Of a stretch of 64,000 nt of DNA, positions 19,139 through 30,367 are shown one piece after another. Made by a program: the position numbers and the translations under genes. The first letter of the stretch is position 1. Each line of letters opens with the position of its first letter. The stretch covers positions 18,208,001-18,272,000 of the forward strand of contig JAWHQI010000019.1 in the NCBI GenBank assembly GCA_033032865.1, read 5' to 3'. The notes beneath the pieces are model-generated. The model was not told where the DNA came from. It was given only the letters and a program-made list of their open reading frames with translations, and made no database searches. The DNA is from Dactylorhiza incarnata. Lineage: Eukaryota > Streptophyta > Magnoliopsida > Asparagales > Orchidaceae.

Positions 19139-21188
19139 TGTAATACCCCAAAATTCATATAATTGCTTTCCATGAAGACCCTAAGAGCATTAGAGGAGTC
19201 CCATGGGGTTTTGGGGATGTTTGGGGGTGTTTAGGAAACTTTTTAGAGAAGCTGATTTTTGACATGGCTTGCGACACGGCCATGTGCAAGGCCGTGTCCA
19301 TGAATTTTAAGCGTCAAACTTTGGCAGAGAAGGTCACGGCTAGGCACACGGCTGTGTCCCTAACCGTGTATATCCACATGGCCATAGACATGGCCGTGTG
19401 CTGGGGTATGTCTAGCTCCAGTTTTTCCTGTGTGTTCACACGGTTTGGCACACGGCCGTGTGCCAAGCCGTGTACGAGTTTTTCCAGCCCGTTTTTAAGT
19501 TTAAATCTGAGCCATCCGTTGAGTTGTGAGGAGATCTGATGGTGGGAAATATTTCTTGATGGCTTAAGGTCGGGAAATGAGGGTTTAGAACCTCATTTCA
19601 CCCACCCCACTCTCTCTCTTACCTTTGAAAACCTAGAGAGAAGGAGGAGCCATTTTCCCCCATTGAAGGAGCTCCAAAGCTCGGATTCGCAAACCGAGAC
19701 CGGATTTGCGGAGAGGAGTCCGCTGCCATCGTTTCCCACCGAGCAAGTTTTGTTCCATGGCGCCGAAGCGTGCTCCAAGGGTAACGATTCTTTCTCCTGA
19801 TTTTTGGACTTGTCATTTGTCCTCTCTTTCATTTCTCTATGCTTGCATGAGGAATCCCTTTCACCAAATAGGTGAAGTGTAGGATTTTCCTCAAGTTCTT
19901 CGGAACTCCGGGTCGATTGTGTCCGTCCCCGGCATATTGCATGTAGAAAATCCGGTAGTCGTGCGGATTTAGGCATTTTGTGTGAAGCCTATTCGTGGTC
20001 GTGAGCCCGAATCGGTGATGCTTGGTTTGCGACGTTGCATTTAGGTTAAGCCTAGAATGCGTGCCGGAGAATGACTCCGTGAAATCATCTTTAGTGTTGC
20101 GGGATTTAAATTGTAAGCGTTTGTGAAGATCCTAACGAAAGCCCCATGCTTTGAAATTGGATGAAGGCAAACCTTCACCACGAAATTGATGCGGAGTGTA
20201 TTGTACCTCCTTTATTGAATATTTGTGAAGCCTAGATCCCTGCGAAGGGGTTAGGTGCGCAGCTTATATTTTGTGTAGCACTTGAAAGTGCTAAACCCTT
20301 ACGGGCCGAGGTGAAGCCATACCCGCGTCGTGCGATAGATCGCGACGATTAGAGCACGGGCAAAGCTAAACCAAACCCGTTTCCATGCAGATCGGTAAGA
20401 GGTCCCTACCTCATGGAAGCCGTGTGATCATGGGAGAGGTCGTGGAAGGTGATACCTAGACCGACCAAAAGCTCTTTTTCCCACCTAAGGCGATGGCCCT
20501 TACGGTGGAGTGTTTCGTGGAATTGATGTTGTTAGCCTCATGCGGTTGTTTAGGCGGTTGTGGGGAACCTTCGGGTGAACCCAACCAACATCATGTGCAT
20601 ACCTAGGTTCCCAACTTTTGATGCTCAACCTAGAAGATTGATTGTGCTTGAAACCTCATCTTGTGTAGTTGCACTTTCTTTATATTCGTACATGTGCTAG
20701 TATGGCTTGCTTGCAGGGTAGAAGCTCCGCCACCCCGGGAAAGGGGTGGGGTCATTATAATTTGGTCAGCTGCGCTGACCGTTACTTTGTTTGCCACCGC
20801 TTGGTGGAATGTTCTTATGCAGGTGCAGGTGAGCCTAGTGGGAAATAGCGGGCGGTGGCCCCTTTGCTGAGTTGGCCCTTGAAGGCCAACCTCCTTTTTT
20901 AAGCTTTCTCATGTATTGCCGGCCTGCGTGCCGATGTATGTTTTGGAGTTTTAGTACATTTGTTAAATGTAAGGCCTTAAGGCCATAACTCTATTTCATG
21001 GTTTCATTCCTATGATAGTGGACAATTCTAATGGAAATGTTAAATCATTATGCTTCCGCTAGTGTTTAGTATACTCTGTTGTAGTTCTTTCTGTTTATCA
21101 CCTTTTAACTCCTAGCTAGTGTGGTTTGTATGGCGTGGGGTCCCGGCCGGACCTACTGTTATACTATTCGTACTGGCAGGGTGTTACA
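19139..21188 (+). repeat. 5' LTR of I
   Basis: It runs TGTAATACCCC...GGGTGTTACA. The first 350 bases are full of CACGG/CCGTG palindromes. Small minus-strand ORFs (19593-19976) and a plus ORF (20661-20870) occur identically in both LTRs and carry no recognisable domain, so I do not call them. The middle part is unremarkable noncoding sequence. Confidence 0.95.
19270..19485. repeat. CACGGCCGTG palindrome cluster in the LTR of I
   Basis: At least ten GGCCGTGT/ACACGGCC half-sites occur. A perfect 22-bp palindrome lies at 19445-19466 (half-site TTGGCACACGG) and is repeated at 26469-26490 in the 3' LTR. Confidence 0.85.
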
Positions 21189-21191
21189 ATT

Positions 21192-21201
21192 TGGTATCAG
21201 A
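21192..21201 (+). other. Primer binding site of I
   Basis: TGGTATCAGA starts 3 bases after the LTR end and matches the initiator tRNA-Met type; the following CTTAAGG departs from the consensus. Confidence 0.85.
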
Positions 21202-21230
21202 CTTAAGGCGTCGATCCGTAGTTTAGCGAA

Positions 21231-21258
21231 TTCGGGACGAATTCCTTTTAAGGGGTGG
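21231..21258 (+). other. Copy of the polypurine-tract region next to the primer site of I
   Basis: These 28 bases match 26130-26157, which end in the polypurine tract before the 3' LTR, at 26 of 28 positions (core TTTTAAGGGGTGG). The copy lies 42 bases after the 5' LTR. Confidence 0.85.
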
Positions 21259-21414
21259 TGCGCACGGGTTGTGCATTCACCTAAAACGATAAAAACTAAT
21301 AAGAATGTCCACTTAGGAATGAAAAAAAAACATACTTGTTTGCGGAACCTGAGCGTTCCATGATTGATGTTTAATATGTTGTGGGTCACTAAATTGTGCC
21401 TTGCATGATTATAG

Positions 21415-22491
21415 GTGACTAGAAGTGCTGCGGGGCAGTCTCGACCCCATAACACCGCTGAAAGTAGTGGGTCGGCTGAAGTGCCAGCGACCACTCCTTC
21501 GGTTGAGATGATCAGAATGGTCGCAGAAGCGGTTTTCGCGATGATCAATGCTCAACCGCAAAGGCTTGTGCAGCTTGCTACGCCTACTACAGCTGCGGCC
21601 CCGGTGATCGAACCTGCAGTGGAACCTGCGGTGGAACCGAGGGTTGAGGCCCCTGTGCCAGTAGCTGAAGTGGAACCTGTGGTAGCGCCAAGGGTGGAAC
21701 GTCAAGTTGCGCAAGTAGCTGTGGGGCGAGCGCGTGACCAGCAATTAAAGCACTTCTTGAGCTTTAATCCTCCTACCTTCTCGGGATCTAAGTCCCCAAC
21801 GGAGGCAGAAGACTGGTTGTCAAGAGTTAGAAGAACTCTGAGGGCGACAGCGACGGACGAAGCCATGATGGTCACGTTAGCCACTTTCCTTCTTGATGGA
21901 GAGGCTGTGCTGTGGTGGGAAGAGCAGGAGCTGCATAAGTTCTGCGGTAGAGATATTACTGAAATCACAATGGCTGAGTTTTCAAAGTCGTTCCTCCAGA
22001 GGTTTATCCCCTCTGCCCAGCGCATTGCGTTACAAAACCAGTTCTTGAGGTTGACACAAGGTGATCGCTCCGTTGACGATTACTTGCATGAGTTTACCAG
22101 ACTAAGTCGCTATGCGGGGTCCTTGGTGGAGGATGAGGAGACAAAGACAAATAAGTTCTATGAAGGGCTTCGGGATGAGTTGAGGCTGCTCCTCGCAGGC
22201 CCCATGACGTTTGGCTTCCAGGTGATGGTCCAAACTGCCAGATCCCTAGAGTTGGACATGAAGAGGGTACAAGCAAAAACCGTGGCAAAGAAACCTGAGT
22301 TTCATGCGCCGGCCTCTCAGTCCAAGTCAGAGTTCAGAAAGAACAAAAGGAAGTTCAAACCGGCGGAGCAAACTCGCTCAAATGTTTCGGGAGCAACGAC
22401 TGTGCGGGGTCCTATCACGTGTTTCACCTGCGGGAAGGTGGGACACAAGGCCGCGGTGTGTCGAAGTGGTCCCCCGAAGGCAGAGAACTGA
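21415..22491 (+). CDS. gag: Gag of element I
   Basis: This is the structural capsid and nucleocapsid protein. The frame opens right after an in-frame TAG (21412-21414) and has no ATG until 21508 (codon 32). The true start is therefore at 21508, at a non-AUG codon, or supplied by an upstream exon. Residues 1-100 are Ala/Pro/Val/Glu-rich. Residues about 115-300 are the Ty3-type retrotrans_gag capsid domain (LSFNPPTFSG, EAEDWL, VLWWEEQE, FLQRFIP, YLHEFTRLSRYA). After a basic linker, a single zinc knuckle CFTCGKVGHKAAVC lies at 22420-22461. The frame ends in TGA at 22489-22491, but the same frame continues past it with typical linker sequence to 22627. The TGA may be a mutation or a natural gag/pol stop. 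Confidence 0.88.
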   Translation: MTRSAAGQSRPHNTAESSGSAEVPATTPSVEMIRMVAEAVFAMINAQPQRLVQLATPTTAAAPVIEPAVEPAVEPRVEAPVPVAEVEPVVAPRVERQVAQVAVGRARDQQLKHFLSFNPPTFSGSKSPTEAEDWLSRVRRTLRATATDEAMMVTLATFLLDGEAVLWWEEQELHKFCGRDITEITMAEFSKSFLQRFIPSAQRIALQNQFLRLTQGDRSVDDYLHEFTRLSRYAGSLVEDEETKTNKFYEGLRDELRLLLAGPMTFGFQVMVQTARSLELDMKRVQAKTVAKKPEFHAPASQSKSEFRKNKRKFKPAEQTRSNVSGATTVRGPITCFTCGKVGHKAAVCRSGPPKAEN

Positions 22492-22627
22492 GAGTTGGAC
22501 CATGCTCGTGCTGCGGAAAAGGGTAAAGCTGCGGAGTCTTCGGCTTCCCAACACATTATTCCGACTCAGCCGAGAGTCTATTCGCTTGGCCAACAAGAGG
22601 CTATACGACAAACTGATGTCGTCACAG

Positions 22628-22712
22628 GTATGAATTAGAAGTTAGCTTTTACAGCTATATATATATAATTCATACTATTGTACGACTTTATGCTTTATTT
22701 GTGTACAATTAG
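22628..22712 (+). other. Intron-like segment between the gag-pol linker and protease of I
   Basis: These 85 bases start GTATGA and end ACAATTAG. They are strongly AT-rich (about three-quarters A+T) compared with their flanks, hold in-frame stops, and have a U-rich stretch before the acceptor. Upstream, the frame (codon start 1 mod 3) ends with the conserved linker ...VVT plus one base. Downstream, the frame (2 mod 3) starts exactly at the second base of a codon and leads into the protease motif FDTGASHSF. Removing 85 bases (1 mod 3) joins the two frames exactly. This fits a plant U2 intron; splicing itself is not shown. Confidence 0.7.
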
Positions 22713-25700
22713 GTTTCGTCTTAATTTTCAACTATCCGGCGAGAGCTCTATTTGATACGGGTGCATCGCACTCTTTTCTGTCTGAGTACTTCGTGGTGCG
22801 AATCAGAGTGCCGTCTACCTTTGTAGAGGATAGATTGGAAGTAGTGCTACCCAATGGATCTCGAATGAGTGCGGATAGGAAGAGCCGTGTGAAGGTGCGG
22901 ATCGGAAATCAGAATTTCGATTTGGAAGCATCGTTATTACCGTTAGCTGAATTCGATGTGATCTTCGGCATGGACTGGCTCTCGGAGCAGCGAGCATGCA
23001 TAGATTGCAATTCAAAGGAGATCACTCTGGGAAAGAACACCGAAGGAGAAACCACATTCGCCGGTATGCGAGGAGCGAGCAAGACGCTGATGTCTGCTCT
23101 CTAAGTGGTTAAAGCGGTGAGAAAAGGCGCCGAGTTGTTCTTCACTTTGTTGGAGGCTTCGGAGCCAAAGCCCAGGTTATGTGATGTCCCAATTGTAGCG
23201 GAGTACGCCGACGTGTTTCCTAACGAACTCCCTAGGGCTCCGCCTCATCGGGAGATTGATTTCTGTATCGAGTTGGTGCCAGGTGCCAAACCTGTGGCCC
23301 GCTCACCGTACCGGATAGCGCCAAAGGAACTGGCAGAGCTGAAGGTCCAATTGCAAGAGCTGCTAGAGCAAGGCTACGTACGTCCAAGTTCATCGCCTTG
23401 GAGTGCACCGGTCCTCTTTGTGAAAAAGAAGGACGGGAGCTTGCGTCTATGTATTGATTATCGAGAGCTAAACAAGTTGACTGAGAAGAACCGATATCCG
23501 ATTCCAAGAATCGATGATTTATTCGACCAACTGGTTGTGTCAACGGTTTACTCCAAGCTGGACCTAAGGTCCGGCTATTATCAACTGCGAATAAGGGAAT
23601 GTGACATTCCAAAAACAGCGTTCAGTACCCGTTTTGGGCACTATGAGTTCACGGTAATGCCGTTCGGTCTGTCTAATGCACCGTCGGTATTCATGGACTT
23701 AATGAACAGGACGTTTCGAGAGTATTTGGATCAATTTGTGATCGTCTTCATCGACGACATTTTGGTATACTCTCAGTCGAAAGAGGAGCATGTAGGGCAT
23801 CTGCACGCAGTTCTGAGCACCTTGAGGAGGAGTCAACTATATGCCAAGTTCTCCAAGTGCGAGTTTTGGCTATCGTCAGTAGCATTCCTTGGTCATGTTG
23901 TTAGTGGAGAAGGAATTGCAGTTGATCCGTCGAAGATAGAAGCGGTCTGAGCGTGGCCTTTGTTGAAAAACATAGCTGAAGTCCGAAGTTTCTTAGGACT
24001 TGCCGGCTATTATAGGCGCTTTGTGGAAAACTTCTCGAGGATTGCACTCCCTCTCACTAAACTGACTAGGAAAGATCATAAGTTCGTTTGGTCGCCCGAG
24101 TGCGCACGAGCTTTTGAAGAGCTGAAGAGCCGTCTGACCACGGCGCCCATTCTATGCTCGCCATGTGGTACGGAAGGCTACGAAATTTATAGCGACGCCT
24201 CGGGGAGTGGTTTGGGTTGTGTCCTAGTGCAGTTCGGAAAGGTAATTGCCTACGGCTCCCGGCAACTGAAGGTTCATGAGAGGAATTACCCGGTCCATGA
24301 TTTGGAGCTAGCGGCCGTGGTATTTGCTCTTAAGCTGTGGAGGCATTATTTGTATGGCGTGAAGATCGACATCTTTACCGACCACAAGAGCCTCAAGTAC
24401 CTGTTGGATCAAAGGGAGTTGAATATGCGTCAAAGGAGGTGGATGGAGTTCCTTGGGGACTACACCTTCGACATCAAGTACACTCCTGGAAAGGGGAATG
24501 TAGTTGCGGACGCGTTGAGTCGTCGGGCTCCCGCTCAGGCAAATTGGATTTTGATGCACGATGAGCGTCTAATCCGCGAGCTGGAAGAAATGGAGATCAT
24601 TTGCGTTGATCGAAGAGCGTCTACTTCAGCATGCTTGAACTGGACGGAGGTTCAATACCACCTTGCCGACCGAGTTCGACAGGCATTGGAGCTGGATGAG
24701 AGCATGAAACGCTATAAAGCGGAAACCGTTGACGGGTTAAACGCTGATTTCTCTTTCGAGGATGGCCTTATGTGGAAGAATGGTAGATTGTGCGTCCCAA
24801 ACGTTGGTACTCTACGGGCGGAGTTGATGTACGAGGCTCATCATACCAAGTACTCGATCCACCCTGGGAGCACGAAAATGTACATGCACATGAAGAAACT
24901 TTTCTGGTGGCCGGGTATGAAGAAAGACATTGCCCTCTACGTGGCCAAATGTAACACTTGCGCGTTGGTGAAGGTGGAATGTCAACGTCCCGGTGGATTT
25001 TTGAAGTCCTTGCCGATTCCGGAATGGAAGTTTGATGATATTTCGATGGATTTCGTGCACGGATTGCCGAGATCGCAACAGGGAAACGACACCATCTGGG
25101 TGATCGTGGACCGATTGACGAAGGTATCACATTTTATTCCGAACCGGAAGGATGATTCTGTAGAAAAGCTAGCGAAGCTCTATGTCGATAGTATTGTGAG
25201 GCTGCACGGTGTCCCTCGTAGCATCGTCAGCGATCGTGACGGGCGTTTCACATCGAAAGATTGGAGGCTTATCCATGAACTGTTGGGCACTAAATTAAAG
25301 TTCAGCACGACCTTCCACCCGCAAACGGATGGACAGACCGAGAGGACCAACAGGACTATGGAGGATATGCTCCGAATGTGCGCTCTAGATTTTGGAAAGA
25401 AGTGGGAAGATCATCTCTATATGATCGAGTTCGCCTACAATAATAGCTACCAAGCCAGTATAAAGATGGCTCCTTTCGAGGCCCTCTATGGTAAGAAGTG
25501 TCGCACACCGTTGTCTTGGGCAGAAACGGGCGATACTAAGCTATTAAAGCGAAAGGATGTTGAGGAAGCAACTTCGACGATCCGAACTGTACGTGAAAGG
25601 CTATTGATTGCCCAGGATAGGCAAGCAAAATATTTCAACGCCAAGCATAGGAACCTAGAGTTCGCCGTCGGTGACCGGGTTTACTTGAAGATCAAACCGT

Positions 25701-26098
25701 TCAAAGGGGTATCAAGGATCCGACGCTTGAAAAAGCTCAGCCCAAGGTACTTAGGACCGTTTGAGATCGTGGAGCGTGTTGGTGATGCGGCTTATCGGCT
25801 TGCACTATCTGCAGAGCTGAGCGGTCTACACGACGTGTTTCACATTTCAGTTTTGAGAAAGGCGGTGCAAGAGCCTACTCACATCGTTGCATTTGGCAAA
25901 GTGCCGGTTGATAGTGGGTTGTCGACGAAAGTCAAGCCCTTACGCATCGAAGATACCGAAGTAAAGCAGTTGCGGAACAAGTCCATTCGGATGGTGAAAG
26001 TCCGGTGGGATAATTGCGGCCGAGAGGAGCTATCTTGGGAGAGAGAGCAAGCGATGCTTGCGGAGTACCCCGAGCTATTCCTCTCAGGTAATTTATAA
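22713..26098 (+). pseudogene. pol: pol of element I: protease, RT, RNase H, integrase, chromodomain tail (two stops)
   Basis: This is a single frame. Protease: FDTGASHSF (22751-22777) and FGMDWLS. A TAA is at 23102-23104. [32 protein letters not shown] and the active site FIDDILVYS (from 23747). A TGA is at 23948-23950, just before the connecting W-P and [16 protein letters not shown]. RNase [44 protein letters not shown]. Integrase: HHCC finger ([10 protein letters not shown] ... CNTCALVK) and D-D-E core ([29 protein letters not shown]), then a GPY-type module ([11 protein letters not shown]) and a tail with [13 protein letters not shown] and [11 protein letters not shown], the chromodomain signature of plant chromoviruses. 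It ends at 26098. Apart from the two stops it is undamaged, in keeping with its nearly identical LTRs. Confidence 0.93.
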
Positions 26099-26162
26099 CT
26101 GTAATTCCTGCTATTACTGTTTTAAAAATTTCGGGACGAAATTCTTTTAAGGGGTGGAGAGT
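26099..26162 (+). other. 3' tail and polypurine tract of I
   Basis: TTTTAAGGGGTGGAGAGT (about 26145-26162) abuts the 3' LTR. Upstream lies the motif TTTCGGGACGAAATTC, a typical chromovirus 3' end. Confidence 0.88.
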
Positions 26163-28213
26163 TGTAATACCCCAAAATTCATATAATTGCTTTCCATGAA
26201 GACCCTAAGAGCATTAGAGGAGTCCCATGGGGTTTTGGGGATGTTTGGGGGTGTTTAGGAAGCTTTTTAGAGAAGCTGATTTTTGACATGGCTTGCGACA
26301 CGGCCATGTGCAAGGCCGTGTCCATGAATTTTAAGCGTCAAACTTTGGCAGAGAAGGTCACGGCTAGGCACACAGCTGTGTCCCTAACCGTGTATATCCA
26401 CACGTCCATAGACATGGCCGTGTGCTGGGGTGTGTCTAGCTCCAGTTTTTCCTGTGTGTTCACACGGTTTGGCACACGGCCGTGTGCCAAGCCGTGTACG
26501 AGTTTTTCCAGCCCGTTTTTAAGTTTAAATCTGAGCCATCCGTTGAGTTGTGAGGAGATCTGATGGTGGGAAATATTTCTTGCTGGCTTAAGGTCGGGAA
26601 ATGAGGGTTTAGAACCTCATTTCACCCACCCCACTCTCTCTCTTACCTTTGAAAACCTAGAGAGAAGGAGGAGCCATTTTCCCCCATTGAAGGAGCTCCA
26701 AAGCTCGGATTCGCAAACCGAGACCGGATTTGCGGAGAGGAGTCCGCTGCCATCGTTTCCCACCGAGCAAGTTTTGTTCCATGGCGCCGAAGCGTGCTCC
26801 AAGGGTAACGATTCTTTCTCCTGATTTTTGGACTTGTCATTTGTCCTCTCTTTCATTTCTCTATGCTTGCATGAGGAATCCCTTTCACCAAATAGGTGAA
26901 GTGTAGGATTTTCCTCAAGTTCTTCGGAACTCCGGGTCGATTGTGTCCGTCCCCGGCATATTGCATGTAGAAAATCCGGTAGTCGTGCGGATTTAGGCAT
27001 TTTGTGTGAAGCCTATTCGTGGTCGTGAGCCCGAATCGGTGATGCTTGGTTTGCGACGTTGCATTTAGGTTAAGCCTAGAATGCGTGCCGGAGAATGACT
27101 CCGTGAAATCATCTTTAGTGTTGCGGGATTTAAATTGTAGGCGTCTTGTGAAGATCCTAACGAAAGCCCCATGCTTTGAGATTGGATGAAGGCAAACCTT
27201 CACCACGAAATTGATGCGGAGTGTATTGTACCTCCTTTATTGAATATTTGTGAAGCCTAGATCCCTGCGAAGGGGTTAGGTGCGTAGCTTATATTTTGTG
27301 TAGCACTTGAAAGTGCTAAACCCTTACGGGCCGAGGTGAAGCCATACCCGCGTCGTGCGATAGATCGCGACGATTAGAGCACGGGCAAAGCTAAGCCGAA
27401 CCCGTTTCCATGCAGATCGGTAAGAGGTCCCTACCTCATGGAAGCCGTGTGATCATGGGAGAGGTCGTGGAAGGTGATACCTAGACCGACCAAAAGCTCT
27501 TTTTCCCACCTAAGGAGATGGCCCTTACGGTGGAGTGTTTCGTGGAATTGATGTTGTTAGCCTCATGCGGTTGTTTAGGCGGTTGTGGGGAACCTTCGGG
27601 TGAACCCAACCAACATCATGTGCATACCTAGGTTCCCTACTTTTGATGCTCAACCTAGAAGATTGATTGTGCTTGAAACCTCATCTTGTGTAGTTGCACT
27701 TTCTTTATATTCGTACATGTGCTAGTATGGCTTGCTTGCAGGGTAGAAGCTCCGCCACCCCGGGAAAGGGGTGGGGTCGTTATAATTTGGTCAGCTGCGC
27801 TGACCGTTACTTTGTTTGCCACCGCTTGGTGGAATGTTCTTATGCAGGTGCAGGTGAGCCTAGTGGGAAATAGCGGGCGGTGGCCCCTTTGCTGAGTTGG
27901 CCCTTGAAGGCCAACCTCCTTTTTTTAGCTTTCTCATGTATTGCCGGCCTGCGTGCAGATGTATGTTTTGGAGTTTTAGTACATTTGTTAAATGTAAGGC
28001 CTTAAGGCCATAACTCTATTTCATGGTTTCATTCCTATGATAGTGGACAATTCTAATGGAAATGTTAAATCATTATGCTTCCGCTAGTGTTTAGTATACT
28101 CTGTTGTAGTTCTTTCTGTTTATCACCTTTTAATTCCTAGCTAGTGTGGTTTGTATGGCGTGGGGTCCCGGCCGGACCTACTGTTATATTATTCGTACTG
28201 GCAGGGTGTTACA
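26163..28213 (+). repeat. 3' LTR of I
   Basis: It runs TGTAATACCCC...GGGTGTTACA and is followed by the target duplication ACTGG. It repeats all features of the 5' LTR. Confidence 0.95.
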
Positions 28214-28218
28214 ACTGG

Positions 28219-30362
28219 TCCTTAGAGAGACTCACACCATGTAACATGGGTAAGAATCCTTTCTTGGACTCAAGCATGTTGAACCGTTTCAACACCTTCT
28301 CAATGTATGTACTCTGGGTCAAACCCAACAACTTCTTCAATCTATCTCTATAGATCTTAATACCAAGTATATAAGTCGCTTCACCCAAGTCATTCATAGA
28401 AAAGACGTCCCCTAGTCTGTTCTTAACAGCTTGCAGGGTTGGAATGTCATTTCTGATCAACAGTATGTCATCCACATACAAAATTAGGAAAATAACAATG
28501 CTCCCACTAATCCTCTTATGAAGACAAGGCTCATCCTCGTTCTTGATGAAACCAAACTCTTTGATTTTCTCATCAAAACAAAGATTCCAACTTTGAGAAG
28601 CTCGTTTCAATCCATAAATGGATCGATTCAACTTGCATATTTTAGTGGCTTCACTTGGAGATACAAAACCCTTGGGTTGTGTCATATACACTTCATCAAG
28701 ATTTGGGGCTCATCATAGTCAACACCATGACTTTGCCTAAAACCTTTAGCCACCAGCCGGCCTTTGAATGTCTGTACATTCCCATCCATGACGGTCTTCT
28801 TCTTGAAGACCCACTTGCACCCTATGGACGTACCCCTTCAGGTGGTTCCACCAAGGTCCAAACTTAGTTTGCATACATGGAGTCCATTGCAGAGTTCATG
28901 GCCTCAAGCCACTTCTCTGAGTCAGGTCCACACATAGCCTCTTGATAGGTTGCAGGCTCATCATCATGATCCATAAGCAACACATTACCTATTTGAGACA
29001 CGAGAAATCCATATCTCCCAGGCTCAAATCTTGGTCTATCAGATCTACGCAGGGCTTGTGTTTCTTGAGCAGGCTCTCTAGCTACAACAACTTGTAGTCC
29101 TCGCTCATGTTCTAAAATCGGTTCAACTATTATTTGTGGTTCTTGAACTTCCTCAAGTTCCACCTTTGCAGTCTTTCTAGATAAGAACTCTTTCTCCAAA
29201 AGATGTCAGTCCTTGCGACAAACACTTTGCCCTCGGACAGCAGGTAGAAGTAATACCCTTTGGTTTCCCTAGGATATCCCACATGATAACACTTATCCGA
29301 CTTGGGTTCCAGCTTGTCAGGCATTTTACGTCTCACGTATGCCTCACAACCCCAAATCTTAATAAAAGACATACTAGGACGCTTCCCAGTCCATATCTCA
29401 TGTGGTGTCTTTAGAACCATTTTCGTTGGAGCACGATTTAATGTGAGAGCAGCAGTATCCAAAGCAAATACCCAAAAGGAAATGGGCAAATCTACATGAC
29501 TCATCATCGACCGTACCATGTCTAACAAAGTACGATTCCTCCTCTCAGACAAACCATTATGTTGTGGTGTTTCGGGCGGAGTGAGCTGTGATATAATAGC
29601 ACACTCTCTCAGATGATCACGAAACTCATGACTCAGATATTCGCCAACTCAATCAGATCGGAGTGCTTTTATCCTCTTTCCTAGTTGGTTCTCTACTTCA
29701 TTTTTAAACTCTTTGAACTTTTCAAAGGTTTCGGATTTGTTCTTCATAAGAAACACGTATCCGTATCTACTGAAATCATCAGTAAATGTAACGAAGTAGT
29801 AGTACCCACCTATAGCCATAGAACTCATGGGTCTACATACATCACTATGTATTATACCCAAGAGATCATCAGCCCTCTCACTACAACTAATGAAAGGAGC
29901 TTTCGTCATCTTGCCTAATAAACATGACTCGCATCTCTCAAATGATTCATAATCAAATGAGTCAAATAGTCCATCTCTATGGAGCTTGGATATGCGTTTC
30001 TCATTTATATGGACTAAACGACAATGCCAAAGGTATGTAGGATTCGAGTCATTTGTTTTTAGTCTTTTAGTATTTTCTATATTATAGATCGGATGGTCTA
30101 AGTTGAAAACATATAAACAATTAAACAATTGTGCTACACCATAACAAACATCATTCAGAAATATAGAACAACTATTGTTCTTAATAATGAAAGTAAAACC
30201 TTGCATGTCTAAACAAGACACATAAATAATGTTTCGAGTTATGGCTGGAACAAAATAACAGTTATCTAATTCGATTACAAGCCCAGTGGGCAAAGAAAGA
30301 CGATAAACACCAACGGCAATGGCAGCAACTCTTGCTCCATTTCCAACGCGCAGGTCTACCTC
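28219..30362 (-). pseudogene. pol: D pol, second fragment: integrase and RT
   Basis: Minus strand, read from 30362 down. It opens with the post-protease linker (GEVDLRVGNGARVAAIAVG), then the integrase finger (LWHCRLVHINEKRISKL ... CESCLLGKMTKAPF) and core (HSDVCRPM, FTDDFSRYGYV, a stop after LRSD at about 29649, PQHNGLSERRNRTLLD). RT follows with YVDDILLI at 28461-28478. Compared with E, about 125 bp of RT is missing near 28700 (E positions about 33640-33765), which removes the first catalytic Asp motif QIDVKTAFLNG. The fragment joins the RNase H fragment across I and the gag/protease fragment across E. Confidence 0.9.
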
Positions 30363-30367
30363 TCCTT

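Larger units (their letters stand above)
19139..28213 (+). mobile_element. Element I: chromovirus-like Ty3/gypsy retrotransposon (9.1 kb)
   Basis: This is a complete young element with target duplication ACTGG (19134-19138 and 28214-28218), LTRs of 2050 and 2051 bp differing at about 20 positions by eye (about 1%), primer site, gag, pol, polypurine tract and 3' LTR. pol is in gypsy order (protease, RT, RNase H, integrase) and ends in a chromodomain-type tail, so it is a chromovirus; LTR size and tail suggest the Del/Tekay group. Three in-frame stops (22489, 23102, 23948) interrupt an otherwise continuous reading frame, which also requires removal of an intron-like segment (22628-22712). Confidence 0.95.

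Noticed and set aside
21415..22627. TGA at 22489 as a simple gag stop with independent pol start
   Set aside because: The same frame continues with conserved linker sequence after the TGA, so I treat pol as a continuation, with the stop either natural readthrough or mutation.
19593..26998. 127-codon minus ORFs and 69/91-codon plus ORFs in both LTRs of I
   Set aside because: They are identical because the LTRs are duplicates; there is no domain or conserved start.
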